Below, piece by piece: positions 35,855-49,341 of a stretch of 64,000 nt of DNA. The stretch's first letter is position 1, and every line of letters starts with the position of its first letter. This stretch comes from Amoeboaphelidium protococcarum (Eukaryota; Aphelidiomycota; Aphelidea). The position numbers were made by a program, and so were the translations under genes. The notes under the pieces are model-generated. The model saw only the letters and a program-made list of their open reading frames with translations. It was not told the origin of the DNA and made no database searches. The stretch is from assembly GCA_023515745.1 (NCBI GenBank), contig JALECJ010000004.1, forward strand, positions 558,001 through 622,000, in the 5' to 3' direction.

Positions 35855-37444
35855 ATGGATTCAGTGGAGATTTCTAAGGAGGATATCAATTAGTTTTATA
35901 CATTGCAAGAGGTTCTGGGAAAGGGATCTTATGGTGAGGTGAACAAGGGAATAGAGAAGCAGACGGGTGCAGTTGTGGCTATCAAGTGCATTTCAATCGA
36001 CAGAACCAGCAGTACAGACATTGCCTGTATGAACAGTATCATGAAAGAGATTGCCATTCTGAAGGATTGCTCACATCGAAACATTGTCAGATATTACAAT
36101 TCATTTATAAACTTGGGAGCTGATGTTCTGTTCATTGTGATGGAGTACTGTGGGGCCGGCAGTGTGCGAGATTTGTTCGCTGCGATGGAACAGCCGCTGG
36201 AGGAGCGTTTCATCGCTGTGATCTGTCGTGAAACTGTGCAAGGCTTGTCGTATCTTCACTCGAATGGCAAGATTCATCGCGATATCAAGTGCGGGAATAT
36301 CCTGTTGTGTGAGGATGGTCAGGTGAAGTTGGCAGATTTTGGGGTATCTGCCCAGCTTGAAGGTAGTCTGGGGAAGAGGAATACATTTTGTGGTAGTCCG
36401 TTCTGGATGTGTCCTCAATTGATTCAGGAGACGGGATATGATGGGAAAGCTGACATATGGTCATTGGGAATAACGTTGATTGAAATGGCAGAGATGGTTC
36501 CACCACACTCTCAAGTACATCCGATGCGTGTCTTGTTCAAAATCTTGCGTGAACCTCCGCCTAGGCTTGCGGAGAAGGATAAATGGTCTGCTCTATTTCA
36601 CGATGTGATCAGCAAGACTTTAGTTAAGAGTGATAAAGAGCGATTTACTGCAGAGGAGTTGTTGCAACATCCATTCTGTTAGTAAGCATCTCATACATCT
36701 ATACTTGTTGATCTTATTGAATAATCACGAGTTGCGGCGTCTTAATTGAAATCTGCTAGTAAGTCTGCCTCTGGAGATGACGGTGGTTCTAGTGATGAAG
36801 TCAATGATGCAGGAGGTACTCTCAAAAAGTAATAACTAAAGCAGAACGCACTTACCATGTACTCAACCATCAGTAAGCTGGGCACTTTTAAGGTTAATGA
36901 GAGCGTGGCTTCGGGATTTAATGAAAACGGTACAATGAGAATTAGTTATGACACTACTGTTCAGAGCAATGATGGTGGTACTATGAAAAGTAAAAAGTCT
37001 TGGGAGAATATTCATAAGTAGAATACGCTCAGTGGTGCTAATACCGTATTGCATAGAACCCCATCTCCTCCTATGCCCCTGCAGTATGGAACTGTGAAAA
37101 AAGCTCCAACCACCACGGGTAGGTTGAGCAGAGTTTAGAAATCTGATGATGTTGTATCGCGACTTTATAACCAGAATGCCACTGTTCAACTACCAGTTAT
37201 ATAGAATATTGACTTGAATGCAATTTTAGAGAAACCTGGAGATGGAAATTATCTTTCTGAAGCTCTACGTAACATTACTCAAGAGTAAGACATTGATATC
37301 AAGTGTCTACCATTAATGACTAATATTCTAAGACTGCACAAGCGTCAGGTGGAGATTAATCAACAGCTGTTAGAGCCACCACCACATTTTATTCGAAAGG
37401 CTCAAGAGTATGAAGTTATCATTAGAAGCGTTTACAAGATTTGA
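35855..37444 (+). CDS. Ste20-like serine/threonine kinase (MST/Hippo group)
   Basis: 529 aa. N-terminal kinase domain (residues 15-280): GKGSYGEV glycine loop at 22-29, VAIK lysine 44, IHRDIKCGNILL catalytic loop, VKLADFGVSAQL and WSLGITLIEMAE, the GCK/MST pattern. The activation segment reads GSPFWMCPQLIQE: the usual A-P-E is C-P-Q, an unusual change of a near-invariant Glu (the codon is CAA, so not due to the altered code), while the partner Arg in ERFTAEELLQHPF is kept. After a Ser/Gly/Thr-rich linker (about 290-450), a C-terminal helix (ITQEQDIDIKCLPLMTNILRLHKRQVEINQQLLE, given here only as positions 465-500) could be a SARAH-type coiled coil. Hippo-like signalling is inferred. Confidence 0.88.
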
Positions 37445-37555
37445 TTTAGTAACGGTTAGTGTTTAAATGAGATGGTACTTTACTTTTATTAGAATTGTGC
37501 TCTATTAAACTATTATGATATCAATATATTCGCCATGAAAGAAGCCTCGTTAAAA

Positions 37556-38266
37556 TCAGTAAGCGAAAGAGCGCTTCTTGGCCTTCTCAGTCTAACCAAT
37601 GGCCAATTTAGCAAATGCTTCCATCTCGCTGGTGCTCTCCAACTTGCTGGCTTCCTATTTAAGCAACTGACTCTGCTCCTTCATCTTCCTTGCCTCCGCA
37701 TGCTTCTTATGCATTCTACCTCGCGGTTGAGATTCCAAGCTCTGCAATAAATCGTCAACCGGGGCAGTGAAAACGTCACTTAGCGCAGACTTTCGCAGCG
37801 ACGCTACCTTGTCCGAATCCTTGTGCATCAACTCTGCTATTTTTTTAAGCGTATCTTTAGGTCCATCCAGCAATTCCACCACCTTGAGAGGAGTATTGCC
37901 ATATTATCGATGCATAAGATTGTACGAGCGCGTGTATCCCTTCTCTTCAGTATAGTCCTTGAAGCGTTCCACCAGATCATCTCTCAGCTTCGGCAGCACC
38001 TGATTTTTATTAACGGTCCACTGATCAAGTTCATAATTAATCTCTTTCACTTTGTCTGATGACGCGTTCTGAGCTTATTCCAACTCCCTGGTCTTGCGCG
38101 CGTTATCAATAATCATCTACACAATGGGTCGAATCGCGTCAGCTCTACCGTGTGTAGTGATCACTTGCTCCTTCATTAGCAGCTGCGACACTAGATTCTT
38201 CAACATGGGCAATCTCTTGTCCAGTGTCTTATTAAATCGCGACTTGGTTGCTGGTAACAATCTCAT
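37556..38266 (-). CDS. MRPL17: Mitochondrial ribosomal protein bL17m
   Basis: 236 aa. The N-terminal half has the bL17 core: RFNKTLDKRLPMLKNLVSQL, MKEQVITTHGRADAIRPIVQ and IIDNARK, the ribosomal large-subunit protein near the exit tunnel. RYGN-like elements follow around residue 105. A C-terminal extension of about 100 Lys/Glu/Gln-rich residues is absent in bacterial L17 (about 125 aa) and is common in fungal MRPL8 relatives. The start (MRLLPATKSRF) is immediately the mature domain, so import may use the basic N-terminus itself. Converges with the kinase gene (111 bp). Confidence 0.88.
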
Positions 38267-38465
38267 CTTTATATATTTTTTGTGACTTATTATTATAAAT
38301 TTGAGTGATGATAAGGTGATTGAGATGGTCGTCTGAATTTCTTTTTCCTTTTTCTCTTTACTTTAAGCTGTCTTCTTTCGTCTTTGCATCAACCACATCA
38401 GATCTGTCATTCTTTAAGCTGGTCAAAGCCTGTTGAATAAAAGCTATTTATATAGAGCAATATAG

Positions 38466-39401
38466 ATGTCTTCCTAAGTGGAATTTTTAGAGGATTGGAT
38501 GGATGCTATTGAAGCGCTGCCTAATGAGCTACAGCGCAACTACACCTAGATCAAAGAACTGGATACCAATTGCTCCAAGTAGATTGAGTAGATATCATCG
38601 CTGGCCAGAGATTTCGTTCAGAATGGTAATAAATTGTCTGTAGATGAGAAGAAGGCACTTTTAAAGTAATTAAATTCTCTATTTGAAGAAGCGACTGCTG
38701 AGAGCGAAGACAAGGTCAGACTGGCAGTGTAGACTTACGACTTGGTGGATAAACACATACGCAAACTAGATGAAGATTTAATGCGATTTGAAGATGAGCT
38801 CACCATCACAGGTATGGGATTGAATAGTTAGGGGAATGAGCAGGATGTCGCCGGTGGTAGTAAATAATAATAATAGTCTTCAGCTGGTGGAGGCAGATCG
38901 TAGAAGAAGCGTTCGCGTAAAGAGAAAACTTCTAATGCTAATAACAACAACACCACTGGGGATTCCACTTAATCAAAGAAGGAGCGTAAGACTACGGCAG
39001 GAAGTGCTGTATAGAATGATCAGTTGTCCTCGGTAGTGGAGTAATCTAACTCCAAGAACTCTAATTCCAATTTGAATGAGCTCGCGTCTGCCGCTAATGC
39101 TTCATCTAGACGATCAACCAACTAATAGCCTCTGCCACCTCCAATGTATGAAGACAATACAAAGCAGTCCGGTCCATTGAGTAGAAGTAGTCGGTAGAGA
39201 TCTATTGTAGATTCATCTATAGATCCGAATGAACCAACGTATTGCATTTGCAACAAAGTCTCTTATGGTCTGATGGTGGGCTGCGATAGTCCGGATTGTG
39301 AAGTTGAGTGGTTCCATTACGAATGTGTTGGTCTGACATCTCCGCCGGTTGGCAAGTGGTACTGCCCAGGCTGTCGAAAGAAGCACAACATTCCATCATG
39401 A
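38466..39401 (+). CDS. ING/Yng family PHD-finger protein
   Basis: 311 aa. N-terminal ING domain: [37 protein letters not shown], and [22 protein letters not shown] long Ser/Asn/Gln-rich linker (about 120-250) is full of TAA/TAG codons. The C-terminal PHD finger [39 protein letters not shown] has the Cys4-His-Cys3 zinc ligands and the Tyr/Trp cage for H3K4me3. ING proteins recruit histone acetyltransferase or deacetylase complexes (NuA4, SAS, Rpd3L). Which one cannot be told, but an EPL1 gene (NuA4) lies 19 kb away. Confidence 0.94.
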
Positions 39402-39563
39402 TAGTAGTAGTAGTTGAAGTACATTGTGACATTTATTCTTATTTTGAGCTCTCTCATCATTATCACTTATTTTTATCGGTTACTTCTTCGGGGTCTAGCA
39501 GTCTCTGGTTGGTTTTTTTTTGTTAGATCATCGTTAACCATTTCGCATCGTACGTAATACAAA

Positions 39564-39950
39564 ATGAAGAACGTACGAGTGTTGTTGGAAGATGCTGATA
39601 AATTTAATTACGTGTTGAAAGAGTAGTTGAGCGGATAATCAAAGGTATTCGCAGTATTTTATGGCGCGGAAGATTAGTAAACTGGTGAGAGTTGGTGTCC
39701 AGACTGCGTTATGGCGGACCCAAAGATTCGTCAGAATGTCGCGGCTATTGAAGACTCAGTGCTGATTTCTTGCAGTGTAGGCTCTCGGTCGGAGTGGAAA
39801 CAGAATCCGCAGCATCCATACAAGGTTAATCCGCTGTTGAAGATTTCACGCATTCCAACTCTGCTCCGTTTCGCGTCTGATGGCTCTGTGCAGGCAAAGT
39901 TGGTGGAAGACGAATGTCTATCAGACGCCAATTATAAGCGTCTTCAATGA
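39564..39950 (+). CDS. TXNDC17: Thioredoxin-domain protein TXNDC17 (TRP14) family
   Basis: 128 aa, the usual size. The active site WCPDC (Trp44, Cys45, Cys48), in GESWCPDCVMADP, is diagnostic of the TRP14 branch of the thioredoxin fold; the strand VFAVFYGAED precedes it and a cis-Pro loop SRIPTLLRF follows. TRP14 proteins reduce cystine and small disulfides with thioredoxin reductase. Single exon; the stop faces UTP10 100 bp away. Confidence 0.93.
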
Positions 39951-40050
39951 TCATACGGTGCGTCAGGATAGTTCAAGTAACAGAAGCATGTATAATACTA
40001 AAATCCATTGTATCTTTATTTATCTTCCATTTATTTTATTCATTTTAATA

Positions 40051-43000
40051 TCATTTCAAGTGCTCGTCTAAGGATTCTCCAAGACACCCTTCAATTACTC
40101 TAATCAAATCCCGACACTTCTTCTCAACCTCTTCGTCATCATCCTCGAGAAGTTCGGCAATTACAGGCATACTCTCCGGCAGGAATGCCAAAAGACCATC
40201 TCCATTCTGCGAGTACAAGTATCTCAATAGGGAAATGGCGCGCTTGCGAACATCAGCACTTTGATGACGCATTTTCTCCAAAATACAAGAATTCAAGTGC
40301 TTGATCACATTGTTATCCTTCGTCAATAACAGCAAGTTTCCAACGCACGTATGCAACTGGCTCTAAACTTCATCAAAGTTGCATTATGCCAGACGTACCA
40401 AAGGATCTATGAAAGATTTCAGCGCGTCATCTTTTAGCACTCCGTCTTGATCATATTCAAACATATTGCCCAGCACTTCAATGCTCAATCCACACGAATC
40501 TCCGTCCAATTAGGCACCATTCAACTACAGCAATATAGCCTCAGAGTATGCAAACACGTAATGTACCATAAGACTTTGGCATGACTGTAATAAACTTGAC
40601 AAAATAGACAGCATCTTGCAGTGATTCACAATAGATCTATGAGCCCAATCGGACAATCGAGCATATAGAGGATCAAACATCGACTACGTCAACTTAATCA
40701 CAAACTGCGTAAAGACCTCACTGATACCTTTCATTTCCTAATCCTTTAACTGATCAAACACGACAAAGAAGAGCTTAAATAACTGCTTATAAGACTACCC
40801 AATTGTATCCTTAGTCTGCAAATTAATCTTCTGTCTCAATAATTCAATATAAAATGTCTGGCCGCATGCAGAAGAGCATTTGATCATTTCTGATATCAAA
40901 ATGTCCGTAGGCACTTTGCCAGCCATAGTGAGCAATAAAGCTTCTCCATGCTGAGATTCCAAGAACTGCTTATCAGTGCATTCTCCCAACAGCACTATGG
41001 TCTTACCCAAGAATGATGAAGAGAACGACGCGAAGAATTCAAATACCAGCTTGAGGCCAACAAAGGTGCCATGTGCATAATGTCCTGCCTAAGTACAGCT
41101 TAACATTCTCTAGAATAGCTCGACAATAATTCTCAACTTTGGCAACAGCTTGAGCTAAAAGCGTTCAAGTGCAGCTATCAGAACGTCACTAATAACCTCC
41201 ATTAGTTATATGAAATCTTCATTACCCAGCTTTTCGACTTGTATGCGTAACGCGTCAATAATAGATAGTGCATTCTTCGTAGCAAAACCTTCAATCTTCT
41301 TTATAAACTATTCAAATAATCTTAAAACTGGCAATTGAGACTTATCTGATTTTAATCCACATGCAATGACAAGAGACACCAAGCTTTCGATCAAAGCATG
41401 ATCGACGCCAACACTTCCACTCTACAGCACAAATTTCTCAAGCAATACATTAACGCCCAACTACTGCACTTATTACTCTTCCAGCAGGACACAACCCAAT
41501 TCCACAACTTTCTAGATGGGGAGGCTAACGGTTAAAGTCTTGGCTAAATCCTCAACTATGCTCATCACTGGACCAACCTTTTTAGAAGGCATTGTGCTGA
41601 GATACGCTTGTAATGATATAACGCTCTAAAGCATAGATTCATGATTATTCACCAATGTCCCTGGATAATCTTATACGCATTTATTAACCAAGCGAAGTGT
41701 ATAACCACCTAATTTTATACTAGCCGCATCCTTGCGCACGTTCATAGTAGATCTCAATCGACATTGGTTATCAATCAACAATCCAACTGCACCTAGAACA
41801 AGATTAGTCAGAACTTGGCCGCGTTCACTCAAGACTAACTTTTGCACAAAAGCCACACAAAAGTCCATAGGATCCTCATCCATAGTGACATTCTAATCTT
41901 TACTGACATAGTAAGCTTTCAAAACGGCCATAATATACAAATGGCCATATTTCTCAATGCCCATTGTAAATAGCACCAAATTGACTAATTTCAATCTTCT
42001 ATGTATTGGAATATTGAACAATGCCTAAGCAAATATGTGAATGACATCAATGTCAGTGCCTTTATCTTCTTAAGACGACGCAAGAGGCGGCAATATAGCA
42101 CAGACAGTATCTTCGACAATCTTCCAACTATACGCGTCATCCTACTTCACCATGTTCGATCCCATAAAAGTGAAAACCTACATCACATACGGGAGTACCA
42201 CCATCGGACATTGTTTGCTTATAGCAGCAATTAAGTTTAAAGCCACCGCTTTTGATCTTTAATCATTTTGCTCAGTGATCAAGAGCATTAAAAGATCGAC
42301 ACGATAAACATCTCCTGCCAATTACAAAACTTATGTAGAGGCTATCAACTTGCCAAGCAGAATCATCACGTTTTGCAGCACAATCTGATCTCTACCATCC
42401 TCATTAGTGTTCATCATCTCGGCAAAAATTTTGAATATGGCAGCAACGAGATCATTAGACGGTATTCTATCAGCGTAGCGAAGAGTAAGTAGCTCTAATA
42501 GGATATTGAGATATGAACCAGACTGAATATCAGATACCTTCACGTCGCGAATTAAGCTGATAACCACCAACTCATTAAAGTTACAGGCGACAAATGCGTC
42601 CTTCAGCATGGATAATGCAAGTTAATCCGATGCACCATAAGACTTGAGAATGAGCAAAGCAATCTATTTCTGCGTAGAATGTGGCAACTTTCCAACACAA
42701 GACAAGTTGAGACTTTTCAAATAGACTTGAGCCAACACCAAATCTTCCTGTGCTATCAATACAATAGTCTCATACAAGGCCTTGAACTCCTCAAACTTGT
42801 TGCACAATTTAACAATGTTATTACAATGGATCCAATTAATCACGGCACCAAGTACAGTAGGAGATATTGCCGTTTGCGCAACCACCACCTCTAATTCACC
42901 ACTAATAGATGCTAGAAGCTAATAGGAGTCAACGCTCTTCAAATGACTCATTACAAAACATTTGAACCCATCATGCAAACCGGGTGCTTTCAAAGCTTAT

Positions 43001-45555
43001 AGTAAGTACAGCTTGAACAGATTCATACTTTACTTGTTGGCAAAAAGTCCTGGAATAACAGTGCGTTCAAGTGAAGCCTCGCTCATCTCTTTAACTCCAA
43101 ATTGCTTACAAACTCTAGACAAAGCAGCAGATTTTACAGCCTCAATACCATCGAGTTTTGATTAATCTCCAATTTTAAATAAAAGTACCAGGGTACTCAG
43201 TGATACTTCGCGTTTGGTCGAATTCACATTCTTGAGTATATCATAAATGCCACGAGTCACTATTTCATTGTTAAGTTCAAACGCCATAGTGATCAAACTA
43301 CTGATAACCTCCGATTGAAAGCCAGCCAAAATTACATGTTAAATTTGAGTTTTATACGAGCCTCTAGGGAAGGAGATCAATCTCTCAACAACTTGCGGAA
43401 CATACTTTCTAGCCACTTTGGGATTCTTAACTAGCAAGTAAACTACTTTAGTAAATATGAAGCACTGCAAATTAATGCTTGACTTGGATCTATGCAAATC
43501 AGATAATATCAGTTCCAACTCCTCCTCAGCCGGATACTATTCGCCGCTAATGCTACAATCACAAAGCACATCCTGCTTTAATGGTGCACTCTCACGCAAA
43601 ATTTATGAACCAAAAGATAGTACGCAATCAACATCGGACGCCTTCTCAGCCATCTAAGTAGCCGTCATAAATACGAGACTAGCAGCAAGATAAGATCCAC
43701 AGTTGTCCTTTGAATGCGGAAACAACGCTCTCAAGACATCAGATGCTTCCTGTTTGGAATGACTGTTTATAGCAGCTGATGCAATAAATTCAGCAATACC
43801 TAACGACGCGTCATACTCGGAAGCTTTTAGTACTTTCGAGGCCAAGCTCACATCCAAAGACTAAAATAATTGAGGCTTCTGCTCCTCACGTAATTGGCAA
43901 ATACAAGTGACCAACTAAGCGGAAACGAGGGAAGATGTAAGCAAAGGAAACAGAGCCAATGTCACCATCTACCAAACATTATCAAGCTCACGCCCCAGCA
44001 CATACAGAAGCAAATTTTAACAAAAGGATTCGATTACAGTCATTTCAATTAACACGCTCCAGTTACGAGTGATAAAGTCCTTAACCATGTCTTTGTCCAA
44101 CTTTCCCCATATAACCTCGTTCTGTACCAGCAGCTTCACAATATCAGAATTATCATCAACCAAAAGACGCTGCAAATCCTACTCCAAACTTTCATCGATA
44201 ATTGTAGAGGCATCAATCTGACTCAAAAGCTTTTGACACGCCGTGATTCTAATACTTGCATCATGATGTCTTAACTTCAGGAAAAGATAATTATCTTATT
44301 CCGCAGACTACAGACCACTGATGTAGGTATCGAGACCAACCACTTCTTGCAAAAGGTGAGAACAGCGCTACTCAACCTGCCTCAAAAGATCTTGAATCCC
44401 AGAGCTATTCTACAGTGTGCCAATTTCAACAAGTTGATGCAAAATCGTCTTAATACAATCTTCAGTCAGTAATCCATCTTTAACAAATTGAACCACAACA
44501 TCCATCTTAACCTATGCCATGCATTTCATCACCTGATTCAAGACATTTTCAGCTAATTGATTCTACTATAGAGCACTTTGTAGCGTGCTTTCAAACCCAT
44601 CAGCACCGCACAAACTCTTCCACAACTAAAGATTAATTGGACGCGTCTGATGCGCTGCAATCAAAGTGAACACCTAAAACTTGGCGTCAATATCAACCGC
44701 AGTCCTAATGATCATTTCACACAGACCTTATAGATACTCTTCACTAAGCTAGTGCATACCAGCAACCTACGCAACAAGCATAATACCACCACATTAAACT
44801 TCTTCTAATCCATGCTTCAAAGCTTTGGAAACTAAAAAGATGATATCACCATTCACAAGAGATCCGGCAACATCAGAAGATATTAAACTGGACATACATA
44901 CTATGCCAAATCTAAAGTGAACCAAACCTCCTGTAGACGCGTCCATTGCCTGAGTTAAAAGACTGTACAACTGATTCGGAGCCTTTTTGAAGCATTTCAC
45001 GACAGCATCGCGATTAGGAGAAACGTTCGCCTTCACCAACGGATCCAATGGGCGCAGATAGGCGGGCATTTCAACTGTCAGTAACTGTAATGCTTTAAGA
45101 AATAACTTGGTCTGGTGATAAGGCAGAAACAGCGACACGTATTCATCAACCATAATTTCATTTACCTTGAACTTTCTGATTAACCATTCCAGACACTTAA
45201 CCGCAGCGCGATGCATCAAGTGAGAACTGATCAAACGCATAAACTGGGCCAAATTGGTCTTTATCGCAGAGAATTAGTCTGGTGGCAGAATAAACACGTC
45301 AACATCAAGCAGACTCTTTGCAAATAGAGTAGTTTGTAATTCCTTCCATTGATATGCACTATATCCATCGATACCCACCAACTCTTGAATATCTCTCAAT
45401 CCTTCCAATGCAAGATTTAAGATCTACTGATCATCAATAGTTGCGGCCTTCTTCTGATCGAACAACAAGGAAGCGCGTTATTTCACGCTGATATCATTCA
45501 AAGACTAAGCCTACTGCTACTTGAGCTTTTACAATTGTAAGGCTACAGATGACAT
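40051..45555 (-). CDS. UTP10: UTP10/HEATR1, small-subunit processome HEAT-repeat protein
   Basis: 1834 aa in one unbroken frame of 5.5 kb, the longest gene here, with TGA as the only stop. The start MSSVALQLQKLKQQQAQ, then RASLLFDQKKAATIDDQQI, VGIDGY, DVDVFILPP, AVKCLEWLIRKFKVNEI, LFLPYHQTKLFLKALQLL and KKAPNQLYSLLTQAMD, follow the order of UTP10/HEATR1. The remainder is helical HEAT repeats to a C-terminal region of the BP28CT type. UTP10 is part of the t-UTP/UTPA subcomplex that joins nascent pre-rRNA and is needed for rDNA transcription. The length lies between yeast (about 1770) and human (about 2140). Confidence 0.92.
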
Positions 45556-45724
45556 TTTATACTATATCTTTGCGATTGCTTTCAGTTGGCTCAGAGTAAT
45601 AAAAGATGAGAGGAAAAAAGGGTGAAGATTTTACAAATTTTCACTTCAATCGGCTGCGCGTTTCATTGCTATCAAAGCCGTTTCAGATCGCCTCTAAATT
45701 TTCGGTCAAATACAAAGCTACACA

Positions 45725-47299
45725 TCAATTGAAGATCAACATTTAACACAAATATAGCGATAGTTAATACACTTACATTGATAACAGTGATAATGCACCG
45801 CAAATAGCACCGGAGGCAAGCGAATATAGAGATGAAAGTTACCGAACGCTATACATACTAACAGAGTAAAGTAGAACCATCATGGAAGTGGCCACCAAGT
45901 GAAGCTCGGAGCTATTAGTCAGTACAGACTACGCGTTAATATGAAAGGAAATCACCTGCCAGTTTCGAGAAAGCCTCAATATTGCACTGACACAATTGAC
46001 GATCACGATTCCGACTACCCCAACATCGAACCGAAATATTTACCAGCCAAGAATATAATTGACGAACCCAGACGCGAAGAAGAACATGGTGGAAGTGTTC
46101 ATCTATTACTCGTTAGCAAAAATATGAACAAAAGCCTCAGAGACTCCATTGATCGCCAGTAGTGGTAGAAAGAAGCAGTAGGCCTTCAGAATGTTAGTGG
46201 CGACTTCACTATCCTTGGCCCACGTTGACCCGAGAACCAACTTGATAACAGCAGGAGAGTAGAGCCATCCATAGGCAACAATCAGTGTACCCAAATAAAA
46301 GTAGCCGCGTAATACAATCTGTAGTACAAGTTGAGCATGCGCCAAGTTTTGTTTAGAACGAGCTAGCATAGACCGACAAATGTCTTCCACAGGTAGAAAT
46401 AGGACTCGAACAACCAGAGACACGTAATTGCTGATCAGTGCATACATGCCCCTCTGAGAATCGCTACCCAGCTAAGACATTATAATTTTATCACTTTCGC
46501 CCACCAAATACTTTACAAACATTTACAATCCCAGCGGTCTAAGGAGTATCCACATTTCTTATTGTATAAATGCAAACTTTTGATGATCTTTTACAGAGTA
46601 TATAACTGATCGAGGTATGAATATACTGATAGGATAAGATTAAAAGTAACAACTACTCAATATCCATCCAAAGCAAATGCATATTCCAGATAGCATCTGG
46701 GCGTAAGAGTATGCTTAGAGAGGTGGCAAGCGATAATGAACTATTAAAAGAGAAACTGAGGATGCGCGGACTAGATTAGCCGCAGTTTCAATAGCGACTT
46801 TAGTGTTAATACTTCCCAATGATTAGTTGAACATCAAAATGGGCTCAGCTAGCATTTCAATAATGATCGACACGACGTACGATTAATAAAGAAGCTATAT
46901 ATCATGGGACAAGCTATGCGGATACCACTTTTACATAACAAGTTGACTAGTCAGCGCGATCAACGAGCACAACAGAGTGGATATCCATCCCAAGTTGACA
47001 ATATACTATCTAAGATCAATCTACTTTTATCGCTCATCCTATTCGGATTATGATAGATCTCGCTTACTCTAATCAATAGATAAAGATAGAGATAGGACAT
47101 ATCTGACGCCAATAAATCGCCAGACTTCTCGAAATACTCCAAACAGGGCATCTTTATACACATCGGCAAGACCATAGACAATCCCAAAGTGTTCACTACT
47201 TACAAGTCCTCTGGTAATCAGATATTAATTTAATCCAAAAGAAGCCAACTTCACTGTGAGATTTAAAGCACTTTACAGCGGTAGCGACTTGAGACTCAT
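45725..47299 (-). CDS. RFT1: RFT1, ER oligosaccharide-lipid translocation protein
   Basis: 524 aa, multispanning. Conserved segments: ITRGLVSSEHFGIVYGLADV and ALFGVFREVWRFIGVR near the N-terminus, EMLAEPILMFNQSLGSINTK in the middle, ALISNYVSLVVRVLFLPVED, and FFLPLLAINGVSEAFVHIFA. RFT1 is needed for Man5GlcNAc2-PP-dolichol to become available in the ER lumen for N-glycosylation; whether it is the flippase itself is debated. The start MSLKSLPLQSALNLTVKLAS precedes the first helix as expected. Tandem with UTP10 (169 bp upstream of it on the same strand). Confidence 0.93.
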
Positions 47300-47432
47300 T
47301 TCTACTGTATATAGTTTAGTCTGGTGAGATGGATTGAAAGTGGAAAATGACAGCGATAATAATGAAAGTCAAGACAAAACATTTCAACACAACAGCAAAA
47401 GGAACTTTAAAGGGCTAACAATTTATACGTGA

Positions 47433-48701
47433 TCAATTCAATAGACTAAAATACTCATCAATAGCACGCGCAAGATCACCATCTACTGCTTTCAACGCCT
47501 TAATATTTTCCTCCAAATCTGTGAATCCCATATCTGAAAGTTGCTCCAGCTGATCCTTGTACAATTCTGAATAACTCTCAATGTCTAGCGATTCATCTTC
47601 TTAAAAACTCTGATGTTAACTCCGTTCACGACCACTAGAGGACTGTGGAGCTTCGCTGGCAGAGAGCCTTGATAACCTGCTACTGGTGGAATGAGGATTA
47701 AACGCGTTAAAGGCAAATGGATTGATATCAGAATGAGTGGAATTTCTCAGCTTAGACTATCCTTAAATAGAAGCCGGATCTCCACTGGCTAACTATTATA
47801 GACGACTGTTATTGCTAATACTATTATTACTTTAACTACTCTACATAAACTAGAACGGATCAGTCATTCTTCCTCTATTCGATGATGACATACTGAACGG
47901 GGATTGAGCACTTCTGCGATCCCATGGATTAGGAAGGGGCGAAGTATTGAGTTAATTCTAATCCACATCCTGAATATTTAAATGCAACTTTGCCAATCTA
48001 CTCTTGGCCTCTTCCTCGTCTTTATCCAATTCTGGTGCAGCCTGTAGAGGATCATCAATTTCTTCAATGAGACCACGAAGAGCCTAGAATCCACCAGGTA
48101 TATTCTCAATATTAAGCATAGCTCTATCCGCACCCCGTAACAGTTCTTTCATCTTTGCAGGAGACGATGACAGACTACTAATCTCTTCCATAAAACTATC
48201 GCTATTAAGCATCTGACGTAGAGACGGATTCTTTTCCATGGCCTTCTGCGTTCGCGGATCACTCATCAGCATATTGCGCATCAGTTCCTTATTCTGCAGC
48301 AGAGACTACGCAAATGGATTCTTAAGAGCCTACGCCATCATATCTTCTTACTGGTTCATTTTATCCAGAGCCTTGAGTGAGATTGGAGTTCGTTGAGAGT
48401 TATTGCTGCTACTATTCTATCGCTACTAAGAAGTCTATTACAAACTTCCGTCTTACTACGATAGAACCATGTGTACAACACTACCATCATGCATTCCAAC
48501 AGAATGTAGCGATTACTCATTATCAATCAAAGGCCGCCCTCTGTAAATCAACTTGATATCTTGAGTAGTTTAAATCAATTAGGACAGCTCTTGGACGATT
48601 TTAAGTTTTAAATCTAATACAGTGCGCTCACTGCTTTCATCATCATCATCAAATTTAACCTGCAGCTATTAGTCAATATTGTACTAAATTGTAATCTTCA
48701 T
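47433..48701 (-). CDS. DSK2: Ubiquilin/DSK2 proteasome shuttle
   Basis: 422 aa. N-terminal ubiquitin-like domain (residues 1-80: MKITIQYNIDQQLQVKF..., IKLIYRGRPLIDNEQSLHSV, MHDGSVVHMVL); a STI1-type region (NPFAQSLLQNKELMRNML, SDPRTQKAMEKNPSLRQML, and PAKMKELLRGADRAMLNIEN); a Ser/Asn/Gln-rich middle; and a C-terminal UBA domain (LEQLSDMGFTDLEENIKALK to about residue 420) with the MGF loop. It binds ubiquitinated proteins through UBA and the proteasome through UBL. Several TAG/TAA codons cluster after the UBL. Divergent from the PPTase gene. Confidence 0.95.
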
Positions 48702-48954
48702 TTATATAAAAATTAAATTTTGTATATAAAGATATAACGTCGAGTAGTCAGTAGTCAGTCGGTCAAGTGTATAGTTCTCTGATCTTGAATTGCAAACCGT
48801 TAAACAACAAGAAAGAAAAGAAAGGAAACGGCCATCCTTATTTTAGCCGTCGTCCTCCCTGAATAAACGCATTTAAAGAATTCAATTCGCCGAGCCGAAA
48901 TTGAGTGACAGCTGGCAGTGACGCGTTTAATTTCTGGGACATTGATCTGCGGTG

Positions 48955-49341
48955 ATGGTTGTAGTTGGTGTGGGAATAGATTTATTAAAGATTAGCAGAA
49001 TTTAAACGCTCATTGAAAAGTATGGAGATCGATTGGGTAGGCGCGTTCTGTCTATTGATGAACTGAAATAATACACTGGCGTTGTGGATACTGATCATAA
49101 GGTGAAATTCATTGCCAATAGATGGGCACTGAAAGAGGCTGCGTACAAAGCTCTGTCTCAGACTCAATATAGGCCCACATGGAAGTAACTGCACATTGTT
49201 GCCCTTTCTAACGCTCCTCCTGTCATCACGCATCCATATAAAGATGACATACATTTGTTATCTTCCCTGAGCCATGATGATGGATACGTTACTGCGGTAG
49301 TTCTCGCTTAGAGCTTTGTTGCTGTGAATAATAAACGTTGA
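48955..49341 (+). CDS. AcpS-type 4'-phosphopantetheinyl transferase
   Basis: 128 aa, the length of bacterial AcpS. It moves the phosphopantetheine arm of CoA onto acyl carrier protein. Both signature motifs are present: G-x-D in VGVGIDLLKISRI (Asp9) and W-x-x-K-E-A-x-x-K in RWALKEAAYKALS (residues 57-65), plus the C-terminal SSLSHDDGYVTAVVLA containing the conserved Ser-x-x-H-D. In fungi the comparable PPT2 acts on mitochondrial ACP; no presequence is obvious here. PanB in this window supplies the same CoA pathway. Confidence 0.92.

Noticed and set aside
35638-35877. 79-codon plus-strand ORF with hydrophobic residues before the kinase
   Set aside because: Overlaps the kinase start in another frame, starts at a non-ATG codon, and is AT-driven in composition.
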